DNA from: Streptomyces himastatinicus ATCC 53653
Lineage (GTDB): Bacteria > Actinomycetota > Actinomycetes > Streptomycetales > Streptomycetaceae
Reading direction: 5' to 3'
Assembly: GCF_000158915.1 (NCBI RefSeq)
Contig: NZ_GG657754.1
Location: forward strand, 8,447,551 to 8,511,550
DNA: 64,000 nt
Of the stretch, positions 1 through 9,600 are shown one piece after another. The notes beneath the pieces were generated by a model. It was given only the letters and a program-made list of their open reading frames with translations, was not told the origin of the DNA and made no database searches. The translations under genes were made by a program, and so were the position numbers. Each line of letters opens with the position of its first letter. The first letter of the stretch is position 1.

Positions 1-785
1 CCTGGGCGCCCGTGGTCGCGTGGGAGCACGACGGTCACCGCCCCGGTGCCGTCCGCGCGTACGGAGGCCACCGTACGGGCGTCCAGCGCGGTGGCGCCGG
101 GCACGCCGCGCACGAACAGCACGCGCTTGCCGTCCGGGGACCAGGTGGGGTCGAAGTCCTCCCAGGCGCCGCCCTGGAGCGGCCCGTCCTGGCCGGGGAG
201 CCCGGTCAGCCGGGTCAGCTCGCCACTGGCCAGGTCCAGGACCCACACCCGGTACGGGCTGCCCGCCACCGGATCGCCGCCGCGCTCGGAGGCGAAGGCG
301 ATCCGGGTGCCGTCGGGCGACCAGGCGGGGCCGCGGTCGTCCCACGGCCCGTCCGTGCGCTGCCGCAGACCGGAACCGTCGGGGCGCAGCGTCCAGATAT
401 GGAAGCCGCCGCCCCGGTACGCGCACACGGCCAGCAGCTTCCCGTCGGGGGAGTGGACCGGACGGGTGGGCTCCAGATCGGGCGGGGTGAGCGCGACCGC
501 GTCGCCGCCCTTGCGGGGAACGGACCACAGCACGTTCTGGACCTCGGCGATCAGCCGGTCGCCGGAGGGGGAGAGGGACGCGGCGCCGTTGGTGGCCGCC
601 GTGAAGGAGAGCGAGACCCGCCGCGCCTCCGCCCGGGCCGCGGCCTGGGCCACCGCCTCGGCGGGCAGCGCGGCGGTTCCGGCGGCGACGGCGGTGCTCA
701 CGGCGGCCGCCTGGAGAAAGCGCCGTCGGGAGAAGGGGGACGGGGTCTCGTCGGACGCCTCGTCAGGTGCTTCGTATGTAGCCAA
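1..785 (-). CDS. Tat-exported PD40/TolB-like beta-propeller protein, 3' end outside the window
   Basis: The reading frame runs off the left edge, so about 261 N-terminal residues are visible. The start is TTG at 785, with AGGAGG four bases upstream. No ATG or GTG start in this frame fits better. The N-terminus carries a twin-arginine signal (S-R-R-R-F-L at about residues 19-24, followed by an alanine-rich hydrophobic stretch), so export by the Tat pathway is expected. After it come repeated SPDG/SPSG-type motifs (LSPSGDR, HSPDGK, WSPDGTRIAF, WSPDGKRVLF), the signature of PD40 (TolB-like) propeller blades. Such propellers lie at the front of exported amidohydrolases or prolyl-oligopeptidase-like peptidases, but the catalytic part is not in the window, so enzyme type is unknown. 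Confidence 0.8.
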   Translation of the reverse strand, partial: MATYEAPDEASDETPSPFSRRRFLQAAAVSTAVAAGTAALPAEAVAQAAARAEARRVSLSFTAATNGAASLSPSGDRLIAEVQNVLWSVPRKGGDAVALTPPDLEPTRPVHSPDGKLLAVCAYRGGGFHIWTLRPDGSGLRQRTDGPWDDRGPAWSPDGTRIAFASERGGDPVAGSPYRVWVLDLASGELTRLTGLPGQDGPLQGGAWEDFDPTWSPDGKRVLFVRGVPGATALDARTVASVRADGTGAVTVVLPRDHGRP

Positions 786-1056
786 CGATCCTCCTGGTAC
801 AGGGAATTGCACGGTTCAGGAGTTGCGGGTGGTACGGAAAGCGCTTGATCGTTACACACCGCCCGTGCTCCCGGTCAACACCCCGTCAGCACCTTGTCGG
901 CGCCGCGTCAACACCGGCCCGTACCGGCGACGGCCGCCCGCCCGTACCGCCGACAACCCCCGTCCCTGGCCTTGGCTTGGCGGCCCGGCGAGGGGAGAGT
1001 GGGATTCCGCCCTCGCCACGAGGGCGCCATCCCCACGGCCCAGGAGACGGATACGC

Positions 1057-1998
1057 ATGCCAGCTGGCGGCATCACCCACCGCACGGACCACCTGACCGC
1101 CCCGGACGGCGTGCGCGTCGCGACGTACACCTGGCAGCCGGAGTCGATCCCCGCGCGAGCGATCGTCCAGATCGCCCACGGCGCCGCCGAACACGCCCGG
1201 CGCTACGACCGGTTCGCCCGCTTCCTGGCGGGCCACGGCTACGCGGTCGTCGCCTCCGACCACCGCGGCCACGGGGCGACCGCCGAGTCCACCGGCGGCC
1301 TCGGGGTCGTCGGCGAGGCGGGCGACGGCTGGCGGGCCATCGTCGCGGACCTGCGCGCCATCGGCGACCGCGCCCGCGCCGACCACCCCGGACTGCCGCT
1401 GATCCTGCTCGGCCACAGCATGGGCTCCATGCTGGCCCGCGACTGCGCCCAGGAGTACGGCGGGGAACTGGCCGGGCTCATCCTCTCCGGCACCTTCCGC
1501 TCACTGCCGGGCGCGGAGATCGAGGACGCGATGGCGGAGATCGAGCGGGAGATCGCGGACCGCGGCCGTACCGCCCTGTCCACCTTCGTCCCCACGCTCT
1601 TCGCCTCGTTCAACGACCCGTACGAGTTCGGGACGGGCTTCGAATGGCTCTCCCGGGACCGGGCCGAGGTCGCCGCCTACGCCGCCGACGACCACTGCGG
1701 CTTCCCCTTCAGCGCCGGACTCTCGCTGGACTGGCTGCGCGCCGTCCGCAAGGTCAACGACCCGCGCCACCAGGCCCGCGTCCCGGACGCGCTCCCGGTC
1801 CACCTTGCGGTCGGCACCGAGGACCCCTGCAACCAGCGGATGACCCTGGTCTACGAACTCCTGGAGGACTTCCGCTACGGCGGCACCCGGGAGCTGACCT
1901 GGAAGGGCTACCAGGGCGCCCGGCACGAGATCCTCAACGAGACCAACCGCGACGAGGTACAGCAGGACCTCCTGGACTGGCTCGACAAACACCTCTGA
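1057..1998 (+). CDS. alpha/beta hydrolase, monoacylglycerol-lipase-like
   Basis: A 313-aa cytoplasmic hydrolase. The ATG at 1057 follows AGGAGA at 1042-1047. An HGAAEH oxyanion-type motif occurs near residue 40, a DHRGHG strand/turn near 68, the nucleophile elbow GHSMGS near 120, an acid in the segment around VGTEDPCNQ, and the catalytic His in ARHEILNE near the C-terminus. This order is that of the Hydrolase_4 (monoglyceride lipase/lysophospholipase) family. The substrate is probably a small acyl ester. It stands alone between a divergent propeller gene and a convergent transketolase pair. Confidence 0.85.
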   Translation: MPAGGITHRTDHLTAPDGVRVATYTWQPESIPARAIVQIAHGAAEHARRYDRFARFLAGHGYAVVASDHRGHGATAESTGGLGVVGEAGDGWRAIVADLRAIGDRARADHPGLPLILLGHSMGSMLARDCAQEYGGELAGLILSGTFRSLPGAEIEDAMAEIEREIADRGRTALSTFVPTLFASFNDPYEFGTGFEWLSRDRAEVAAYAADDHCGFPFSAGLSLDWLRAVRKVNDPRHQARVPDALPVHLAVGTEDPCNQRMTLVYELLEDFRYGGTRELTWKGYQGARHEILNETNRDEVQQDLLDWLDKHL

Positions 1999-2007
1999 GG
2001 CCGCCGG

Positions 2008-2935
2008 CTACCGCCGCCCGTCCAGGAAACGGGCGATGCTCTCACGCAACGACCCCGGATCGAGCCCCTGCCCCGCCAGATGCTCCTCCATCGTCCCGTA
2101 GCGCCGCAGCTCACGCCGGGCGATGCCGAGCCCGAGCACCCGGTGCGGAACGTCGGCGAGGGCGTCGTTCGCGGCCGCCGTCGACGTGCCCGCGAGGTAC
2201 GGCTCGACGAGTACGACGTCCGTACGGGCGCCGTCCGTACCGGCGGCGGCCGCGCCGGTGGCGGCCCGTAGCGCGCGCCCCGTCGAAGGGGCGCACGGTG
2301 GTGGCGTACAGCACGGTCACGTCCAGCCCCTCGACGGCCGCGAGCACGCCGTCGAGCATCGGCCCGACCGCGACCACCACCCCGTCGCGCCCCTCCCGCA
2401 CGGTCAGGAACCGCCCGGGGGCGACGTCCCGCGGCGCCGCGTTGGCGTGCGCCGACAGCCGTACGTACACCGAGTCGTCCCCGGCCGCGGCCGCGTCCCG
2501 CAGCAGCGCCTCGGCCTCGTCGGGGTGGCCGGGGACGTGCACCGTCCAGCCGTCGAGGGTGTCCATCAGGGCGACGTCACCGGGCGCCATATGGGTGAAG
2601 CCGCCCGCGGGCCAGTCGTACGACCCCGCCGCGCTCACCAGCACCCCGCCCACCCCCTGATGCCCGAAGTCCAGCTTCACCTGCTCGAAGGCCCGCTCGA
2701 CCAGAAAGCTGGCGAAGGTGTGCACGATCGGTCGCATCCCGGTCAGCGCCAGTCCACCGCCCACGCCGACGAGCAGCTGCTCCCGAATGCCGACGTTGAT
2801 CACCCGGTCGGGGTGGGTGCGCCCGGCGTCGGCGAACCCGTCCTTGCCGATCTCCGCCAGGACGACCGCCAGCCGGGGGTCGTCGTCGAGGAGACGGGAG
2901 GCGGTGGAGGCGAAGCGCTCACGCATGGTGTCCAC
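2008..2935 (-). pseudogene. transketolase C-terminal subunit, frameshifted
   Basis: This is the second half of a split transketolase: the pyrimidine-binding domain (the GIREQ motif with the catalytic glutamate near residue 52) followed by the C-terminal domain. The ATG at 2935 reads well for about 220 residues. In the run of alternating G and C at about 2271-2281 the frame then shifts by one base. After the shift the normal C-terminus resumes in another frame (VVLVEPYLAG, then RRELRRYGTMEEH) and ends at the TAG at 2008-2010. The gene length, 928 bp, is one more than a multiple of three. Either a real +1 mutation or a base-calling error in a GC-rich run would explain it. It lies 53 bp downstream of the N-terminal subunit gene, in the same operon. 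Confidence 0.8.
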
Positions 2936-2988
2936 GAAAGAATCCCCTTAAAAACAATTGGGCCGAAAGATACGGAACCGAACAGACC

Positions 2989-3681
2989 TCACCCCTCCTT
3001 GCCCTCGACCCGGGCGACGACGGCGCGCGGCCGCCCCGGATGCGGTGCGGTGAAGGCGTCGTACAGTGCGTCGTGGTCCCGCCCGTCGACCGTCGCCGTG
3101 GACCAGCCCGCGGCCTCGAACCGGGCGGCGATGCCGCCGGGGCGGCCGTAGGTGGCGGAGGCGTTGTCGACGACGAGCGTGTGCAGCCGCTCCAGCCCGG
3201 CGGCGCCCGCGTACGCGATCGCCTCGTGGTTGCTCCCCTCGTCCAGCTCGGCGTCGCCGATCAGCACCCACACCGCGGGCCCGCCGCCCCCGTCGAGTCC
3301 CTGCGCCCGCAGCCCCAGCGCCGTCCCCACCCCCAGCGGCAGCCCGTGCCCGAGCGAACCACTGCTGATCTCGGCCCCCGGCACCAGCACCCGGTCCGGA
3401 TGGTGGCCGAGCGGCGAGTCGTACGAGCCGAACCCCGGCAGCAGCGAGTCGGCGAAGAACCCCTTGGCCGCGAGCACGGCGTAGTACGCCATGGGCCCGT
3501 GCCCCTTGGACAGCAGAAACCGGTCCCGCCCCGGATCGTCCACGCTCTCCGGCGAGACGCGCAGCACGCGGTCGTACAGCACCCAGAGCGCGTCGAGCGT
3601 GGAGGTGGCGGCGGGCCCGTGCTTCTCGTCGCCGGTCATCAGGCTCATCAGCCTCGGAAGGTCGGTGAAGGTCGAGGTCAT
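2989..3681 (-). CDS. transketolase N-terminal subunit
   Basis: This 230-aa protein is the thiamine-diphosphate-binding half of a split transketolase. It has SKGHGPMAYYA (His involved in substrate binding), GSLGHGLPLGVG and the metal/ThDP motif GDAELDEGSNHEA ending near VVDNAS. With the downstream C-terminal subunit it would move two-carbon units in the pentose phosphate pathway. I chose the ATG at 3681, not the in-frame ATG at 3702, because the promoter fits a leaderless transcript. TTGACT (3718-3713) and CAGGCT (3693-3688) have a 19-bp spacer, and transcription would start at or next to 3681. The divergent soxR gene and operator suggest control by SoxR, which is an inference. Confidence 0.85.
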   Translation of the reverse strand: MTSTFTDLPRLMSLMTGDEKHGPAATSTLDALWVLYDRVLRVSPESVDDPGRDRFLLSKGHGPMAYYAVLAAKGFFADSLLPGFGSYDSPLGHHPDRVLVPGAEISSGSLGHGLPLGVGTALGLRAQGLDGGGGPAVWVLIGDAELDEGSNHEAIAYAGAAGLERLHTLVVDNASATYGRPGGIAARFEAAGWSTATVDGRDHDALYDAFTAPHPGRPRAVVARVEGKEG

Positions 3682-3687
3682 ACGGAG

Positions 3688-3736
3688 AGCCTGCAACTTC
3701 AAGGCGACTTGAAGTCAAGGGCTAGGCTCACCGTCC
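3688..3736. promoter_or_regulatory. divergent SoxR/MerR-type operator with two leaderless promoters
   Basis: CTTCAAG at 3697-3703 and CTTGAAG at 3708-3714 form a perfect 7-4-7 palindrome. Leftwards, TTGACT (3718-3713) and CAGGCT (3693-3688) are 19 bp apart. Rightwards, TTCAAG (3698-3703) and TAGGCT (3723-3728) are also 19 bp apart. Overlong 19-bp spacers spanning a palindrome are the hallmark of MerR-family activation. In both directions the start codon (3681 and 3737) falls about where transcription should begin. Confidence 0.85.
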
Positions 3737-4210
3737 ATGACCTCGTCCTCCGATCGCCTCACCATCGGCGAGCTGGCCGCCCGCAGCGGCCTCGCCACCT
3801 CGGCCCTGCGCTACTACGAGGAACTCGGCCTGATCCACTCCGAACGCACCGTCGGCCGCCAGCGCCGTTACCCCCGAGCCACCCTCCGCCGCGTCGCCTT
3901 CATCCGGGCCGCCCAGCACGTCGGCCTCACCCTCGACGAGGCCGCCGCGGCCCTCGCCCGCCTCCCCGCCGACCGCGCCCCCACGGCCACCCAGTGGAAC
4001 GCCGTCGCCCGCACCTGGACCCACCGCATCGACCAGCGCATCGCCGACCTGGAACGCCTGAAGGCAAAGCTCACCGGCTGCATCGGCTGCGGCTGCCTCT
4101 CCCTGCGCAAATGCGCCCTCTACAACCCCTCCGACACCGCCTCCACCCACGGCCCCGGCGCCCGCTACCTCCTCGGCGACACCCCGCCACCCCCCGAGAA
4201 CACCCCGTAA
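3737..4210 (+). CDS. soxR: redox-sensing MerR-family activator SoxR
   Basis: A 157-aa regulator. Its N-terminal winged helix-turn-helix is of MerR type (TIGELAARSGLATSALRYYE at residues 8-27) and is followed by the dimerisation helix. The C-terminal cluster CIGCGCLSLRKC fits the SoxR spacing C-x2-C-x-C-x5-C, which binds a redox-active [2Fe-2S] cluster. In Streptomyces, SoxR is known to respond to redox-active antibiotics rather than to superoxide. The ATG follows the -10 element TAGGCT by eight bases, so the mRNA is probably leaderless. It is transcribed away from the transketolase operon and shares one operator with it. Confidence 0.95.
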   Translation: MTSSSDRLTIGELAARSGLATSALRYYEELGLIHSERTVGRQRRYPRATLRRVAFIRAAQHVGLTLDEAAAALARLPADRAPTATQWNAVARTWTHRIDQRIADLERLKAKLTGCIGCGCLSLRKCALYNPSDTASTHGPGARYLLGDTPPPPENTP

Positions 4211-4320
4211 CCCCGGGCCGCCCCGAGCCCCCGCCCAGGGGTGGAGGCGAGCACCCCCTGAGGTGCGGTATTGTTCTTCATGCGCGCCCGGCAAGGGGAA
4301 AACCCAAGCCGGACAAGCAC

Positions 4321-4397
<77 letters not shown>

Positions 4398-4414
4398 GCG
4401 TTTTCGCAGGTCGG

Positions 4415-4445
4415 AGGCCGTTTCCGCGGGTAGCGGAAGCGGCCT
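4415..4445 (+). terminator. stem-loop terminator after tRNA-Pro
   Basis: AGGCCG and TTCCGC pair with GCGGAA and CGGCCT around the loop GGGTA, followed by a short TTT. It is placed to end the tRNA transcript. A related hairpin follows the att copy at 50706. Confidence 0.75.
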
Positions 4446-5000
4446 TTGTCGTGTCTGGGCTGGGAGCGATGGGGAGCCCTCTGGGAGCCCTCGTGCTCCC
4501 AACTCGCAAACAGGTCAACGGTGTCCGATTCAATCGTCACCCGATCCGGTAGACCTACAGTGCCGTACCGCGCCCCTGTACGCTGTCGTCAACCGTAGGC
4601 CCCTGAGGTCACCCCATCGATCCGGATGCTCTCTGCATCGAGAGGCATAAGAACCCCTTGTCGGCTCCCGACCCCCTTTCCGGGTGGGAGCACGGCATCG
4701 TGCTCCCCATGCGACAGGGGTGGGGTGAACCACTGGTGATCCCTCCGGGCCGGTTTCCGCAGGCAGCTCGCGCGCGGGTGTCCTGGTCGCTATGGACGGC
4801 CTGCGTCAAGGCACGGCAAAGCCCCTTGGCGTCCGTCGGCAGATAGGGCACTCCCAGAGTGTGAGCGCCGTATCCGGCTCTGTAGCGCCGTAGCGAGACA
4901 GCCCGTGGAGATCTCACTAGAACAAAAAGTGTGCCAACCGAGCAAGGTCCTAGTAGGGCACCGGGCACTAGATGAGCGCGGTGCCGAGGTGGCCTCTGGC
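4446..5000. other. intergenic stretch at left end of the island, no gene recognised
   Basis: I see no reading frame with family motifs on either strand. This is where an integrase of the first element would be expected, as at the other two att copies, but none is left. The segment ends exactly at the left inverted repeat of an IS, so the integrase may have been deleted when or after the IS arrived. Confidence 0.5.
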
Positions 5001-6211
5001 TGAAGGGTGTCTTTATTGCCGTACGGTGGTTGACTTGGGGCTTTGCGCTCGCCCAAGTGTGGGCATGATCAGTGATCGTGGGTCTGCGACTGCTGTACCT
5101 GATCTTCTGCCGCCTGCTGGGCTGCTTCCTGTTGCTGGGCGGGTCGGCCGCCGCGAACAACGCCGAGATCCTTGGCCTTCGTCATGAGGTCGCTGTGCTT
5201 CGCCGGCAGATCGGGCGGCCGCGGCTGTCATGGGCTGATCGTGCCGTGCTCTCCGCTCTCGCACGGCATCTGCCACCCGTCTTACGTCGCCATCGGCTGG
5301 TTACCCCGGGCACACTGCTGACCTGGCACCGTCGTCTGGTGCGCTGGAAGTGGCGCCAGACGGCGGTCGGATCCGGTCGTCCGCCGTTGCCGGAAGAGAC
5401 AGTCGCGCTCATCCAGCGCCTGGCGAGAGAGAATTCGACCTGGGGCTACGTCAGGATTCAGGGTGAACTGCGACGGCTTGGCCATAGGGTTGCCGCCGCC
5501 ACGATCCGGCGCGTTCTGCGCCGCTCCGGTCTGCCGCCCGCACCGCAGCGCGCCTCCCAGCAGACCTGGCGCTCCTTCCTCCGCGCCCAGGCCCACACGC
5601 TGCTTGCCTGCGACTTCATGCACGTGGAGACCGTTTTCCTTAAACGTCTCTATGTCTTCTTCGTCATGGAGATCGCCACCCGGCGCGTCCATGTCCTGGG
5701 TGTCACCGCGCGCCCTACAGGCGTATGGGTCACCCAGCTCGCCCGCAATCTGCTCATGGATCTCGAGGAGAGGGCTGGGTGCTTCCGGTTCCTCATCCGG
5801 GACCGGGACAGCAAGTTCACTGCTGCGTTCGATGCTGTCTTCGCCGGCAACGGCACAGCCGTCATCCCGACCCCGCCGCAAAGCCCCCGGTCCAACACGT
5901 TCGCCGAACGATGGATACGCACAGCCCGCGCCGAATGCACCGACCGACTCCTCATCACCGGCGAACGTCACCTGCGCACGGTCCTCGACCAGTACGCCGA
6001 ACACTACAACGCAAGACGGGCCCACCGCGGCCTCGACCTACGAGCGCCCGACGACGACCCGAACGTCATCCCCCTGCCTGCTGCCGCGGTCAGGCGCCGA
6101 CAGGTACTTGGTGGAGTGCTCAACGAGCACCACACCAGGCCACCCCTACCACCTCACCATCCGCAGGAAACGCCCAGCTCAGCAGCCTGATCGGAATATT
6201 GACACCCTTCA
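5001..6211 (+). mobile_element. insertion sequence, copy 1 (1211 bp)
   Basis: The left end reads TGAAGGGTGTCTTTATTGCC and the right end, on the opposite strand, TGAAGGGTGTCAATATTCCG. These are imperfect inverted repeats of about 20 bp. One transposase gene fills the element. Copies of the same IS lie at 48113-49323 (also 1211 bp) and 62174-63269 (shortened), all in the same orientation. No target-site duplication is visible. The right end cuts a methyltransferase gene and supplies its stop codon. Confidence 0.9.
5072..6190 (+). CDS. DDE (rve) transposase of IS copy 1
   Basis: A 372-aa single-frame transposase that starts with GTG at 5072. The N-terminal third carries LRHEVAVLRRQ and a helical DNA-binding region (LLTWHRRLVRWKW, then GYVRIQGELRRLGH). 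The C-terminal half is a retroviral-integrase-type catalytic core: CDFMHVETV with the first Asp near residue 177, DRDSKFTAAFD with the second Asp, and a conserved region with ERWIRTARAECTDR carrying the Glu. The domain layout matches single-ORF rve transposases related to the IS3/IS481 groups. I do not assign a named IS family. It appears intact and could be active. Confidence 0.88.
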   Translation: MIVGLRLLYLIFCRLLGCFLLLGGSAAANNAEILGLRHEVAVLRRQIGRPRLSWADRAVLSALARHLPPVLRRHRLVTPGTLLTWHRRLVRWKWRQTAVGSGRPPLPEETVALIQRLARENSTWGYVRIQGELRRLGHRVAAATIRRVLRRSGLPPAPQRASQQTWRSFLRAQAHTLLACDFMHVETVFLKRLYVFFVMEIATRRVHVLGVTARPTGVWVTQLARNLLMDLEERAGCFRFLIRDRDSKFTAAFDAVFAGNGTAVIPTPPQSPRSNTFAERWIRTARAECTDRLLITGERHLRTVLDQYAEHYNARRAHRGLDLRAPDDDPNVIPLPAAAVRRRQVLGGVLNEHHTRPPLPPHHPQETPSSAA

Positions 6212-6670
6212 GGGGGCGGTCGGCGGGGCGAGGTTGAGGATCACGCGGCCCCCGGGGGCCAGGCGTGGGGCGACCCTTGCCCACAACTCCTGCCGCTGGC
6301 CCGGCGGAAGGTGGCCAATCATGTTCATCGCCAGCAAGGCGCGGATGCGGTCGGGGAGCGGGGTGTTCAGGGCGTCGCCCGAGTCCACGGTGACGCGTCG
6401 GCGTAGCCGCGCGTCCTCGTGGACCCGGGCGAGCAGGACCGCCCGCAGGGCCGGGGAGGGTTCGACGGCCAGGACCGGGGAGTCATCGGGGAGAGCGGCG
6501 CACACGGCGCGGACGCCCCTCCCCGAACCGGCACCCAGATCGACAATCGTCCCCTCGACGGCATCGACACCTCCGAGCGCCTCGGCCAGTGAGGGGTCGA
6601 AGGCATCCCATGCATCGGCGATCATGATGTCGATGTACTCGGCCGACCGTTCGTAAGGGTCGTTCATCAT
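6212..6670 (-). pseudogene. class I SAM-dependent methyltransferase, 3' part removed by IS
   Basis: The start is ATG at 6670, after GAGGAG. The protein has motif I VDLGAGSGRG near residue 44, an acidic motif II VLAVEPSPALR, and a motif near DSGDALNTPLPD. It breaks off after about 153 residues, in the strand after motif IV (GGRVILNLAPP), where IS copy 1 begins. The stop codon comes from the IS inverted repeat. The C-terminal substrate-binding part is missing, so activity is doubtful. Another methyltransferase, lacking its N-terminus, lies at the right end of the same segment (28692-29180), but the two do not look like halves of one gene. Confidence 0.8.
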
Positions 6671-6774
6671 CGGCTCCTCGGTGGAAAGCGGTGGTGGATC
6701 AGTGCGAGGGGTGAACTGGACCCGGCCCGACCCCGCACGTGGCACCGCTCGGAGTGCGCCGAGTGTGCTGTACT

Positions 6775-7995
<1,221 letters not shown>

Positions 7996-8002
7996 GGCGC
8001 GG

Positions 8003-8173
8003 TCAGCCCTCGGGGCGCAGCAGACCGCGCCGGTAGGCGGGGACGAGCCGTCGTGGCACCTGGTGTTCGAGGCCGTCGATGGTGATCGTCACCAGCTCCG
8101 GCGCGCTTGCCTTCCACTGCGCGCGGCGGTGGCGGGTGTTGCTCCGGGACATCTTCCGCTTGGGCACGGCCAT
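8003..8173 (-). CDS. rpmF: 50S ribosomal protein L32, cysteine-free (zinc-independent) paralog
   Basis: A 56-aa protein beginning MAVPKRKMSRSNTRHRRAQW, the highly conserved L32 N-terminus. The usual C-terminal zinc ribbon with its CxxC pairs is absent, and there is no cysteine at all. Such C-minus paralogs replace the zinc-containing ribosomal protein during zinc starvation. The start ATG at 8173 has AGGAAAGGA upstream. It is the first gene after the Zur box at 8226-8250 and precedes a COG0523 GTPase gene by 7 bp, so the two form one transcription unit. Confidence 0.93.
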   Translation of the reverse strand: MAVPKRKMSRSNTRHRRAQWKASAPELVTITIDGLEHQVPRRLVPAYRRGLLRPEG

Positions 8174-8225
8174 GACGTACGGGTCCTTTCCTGCTCAGTG
8201 TCGCTCGACGTTGCCCCGCACCATA

Positions 8226-8250
8226 CATGAAAATGGGTGCCGTTTTCATG
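8226..8250. promoter_or_regulatory. Zur-box-like palindrome, divergent
   Basis: CATGAAAA at 8226-8233 and TTTTCATG at 8243-8250 are perfect inverted arms with nine bases between them. The halves match the actinobacterial Zur pattern (TGAAAAT...TTTCA). The site is placed between rpmF-COG0523 on the left and the small ORF/COG0523-like pair on the right. Confidence 0.75.
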
Positions 8251-8294
8251 TAGCGTTTTGCTGGGTGCTGTGAGGCCGTCGGTCAGGAGGAAAA

Positions 8295-8369
8295 ATGCCG
8301 TTGGTGATGTTGCGGGTGCGCAGGAGCGCTTATGGGCTCGTCACCGCCCTCGGGCGGGGGCCGGAGTGA
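8295..8369 (+). CDS. 24-aa leader peptide coupled to the following COG0523-like gene
   Basis: An ATG at 8295 follows a strong ribosome binding site (GGAGG, five bases upstream). It opens a 24-codon frame that begins MPLVMLRVRRSAYG and ends at the TGA at 8367-8369. That stop overlaps the GTG start of the next gene as GTGA. The downstream GTG has no good binding site of its own, so translation is probably coupled. I recognise no domain. It may be a real microprotein, a leader, or a relic of the lost N-terminus of the next gene. Confidence 0.55.
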   Translation: MPLVMLRVRRSAYGLVTALGRGPE

Positions 8370-9565
8370 GGGGCCGCGGCTTGCTGGGTCTGGTGTCCGG
8401 CAACACCCCGGAATCCCGGGGCCGCGTCCTGGACCTGCTGCGGCTCGCCTCGCCCGACGCGCTGGTGCTCTCGGTCTCGGTCCACGGTGGCGGGGCGGGG
8501 CGGTACCCCTTCGTGCAGCGCCTCGTCGCGGGCGGTGACGAACAGCAGCCCGCCTCGCTGTCTCAAGCGGCCACAGGCGACCCTGCGGTGATTATCCGTC
8601 AGGACCTGGACACCATCGCCCGCACCGCCACATCCCCGCATGTCGTGCTCGCGCTCCCCGACAACGTCGACGCCGTGTCGTTTCTGGCCGAGCTGTGGCG
8701 GACCCCGCTGGGCAGGACCCCGCTGTCCGACCACTACGACCTCGCACCCCTCGCCGCCGGTGTCGACCCCGGTCGGCTGCTGAGCGACCTGCGCTGCGTG
8801 CACCGCTCCGCCCACGTTTTCGGCGACCGTCCGCAGGCCGTGCCCCTCACGGTCGCCGAGGCCGCCGCCCGGTTGGTGGAGGCCGCCCACATGATGGTCG
8901 TGCGGGACGGCCGGGGGGAGGACGGCAGCCGCCTTGAAGGCTCCCGCGCCCTGCTCGCCCATCTCAACCCGTCCGCGGAGATCCTCCTCGACGCGGGAGA
9001 CCGTGACAGCGCTCCACTGACGACTCTGACGCGGTCCGATTCCACGTGGGCCGCGGGCGGACTGGCCGACCGGCTCGACCCCGTCGCTTCTGTCGTGCGC
9101 CGTCGCGGCATCGATCACGGCGTGGCCTCGGTGCTGTGGCGGTCCCGGCGCCCGCTGCATCCTGAGCGGCTGGCGGAGAGCCTGCCCCAGGTCATGCCTG
9201 CGGTGGTGCGCAGCCGAGGGCACGTGTGGATGGCCACCCACCCGGGCACGGTCATCTCCTGGCGCTCGGCCGGTCGCCACCTCGAACTGCGAGAGGCCGG
9301 ACGCTGGCTGGAGGACGGCGATACGGAAGGCTGGCGCGCCGCCTCGCCCCAGCGCCGGACGCTGGCCTCGTGGTATTGGGACGACTACTACGGCGAGCGC
9401 CGCAACGAGATTCTGCTCACCGGCGCTGAACTGGACGAGGACCGGCTGCGGGCCGCACTGGACGCCGCCGTGCTCGACGACCGTGAACTGGCCCTCGGCG
9501 CCGAGCACTGGGCTTGCCTGCCCGATCCGTTGCTCGGCGCCGCGGCGCAGGACCCGGAAGGCTGA
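8366..9565 (+). CDS. COG0523-like protein without P-loop
   Basis: A 399-aa protein, GTG start at 8366 overlapping the leader-peptide stop. Its length, the C-terminal CobW-like region (VLWRSRRPLHPERL, GHVWMATHPGTVISW) and its final helices match the paralog at 15855-17021. Where a GTPase should have GxxGxGKT it has LVSGNTPESRGRVL, so Walker A is gone. The CxCC metal motif is also absent. It is therefore probably a non-GTPase relative that kept the C-terminal domain. The Zur box upstream places it in the zinc-starvation response. It could act as a partner of the true GTPases. That is inference. Confidence 0.75.
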   Translation: MRGRGLLGLVSGNTPESRGRVLDLLRLASPDALVLSVSVHGGGAGRYPFVQRLVAGGDEQQPASLSQAATGDPAVIIRQDLDTIARTATSPHVVLALPDNVDAVSFLAELWRTPLGRTPLSDHYDLAPLAAGVDPGRLLSDLRCVHRSAHVFGDRPQAVPLTVAEAAARLVEAAHMMVVRDGRGEDGSRLEGSRALLAHLNPSAEILLDAGDRDSAPLTTLTRSDSTWAAGGLADRLDPVASVVRRRGIDHGVASVLWRSRRPLHPERLAESLPQVMPAVVRSRGHVWMATHPGTVISWRSAGRHLELREAGRWLEDGDTEGWRAASPQRRTLASWYWDDYYGERRNEILLTGAELDEDRLRAALDAAVLDDRELALGAEHWACLPDPLLGAAAQDPEG

Positions 9566-9600
9566 CCGGTAGGAGGGGGGAACCCGGCCCACGACGGGGG

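Noticed and set aside
46..1056. Long plus-strand reading frames over the first kilobase
   Set aside because: They are antisense to a clear Tat-signal/PD40 gene. The hydrolase itself starts at 1057 with its own ribosome binding site.
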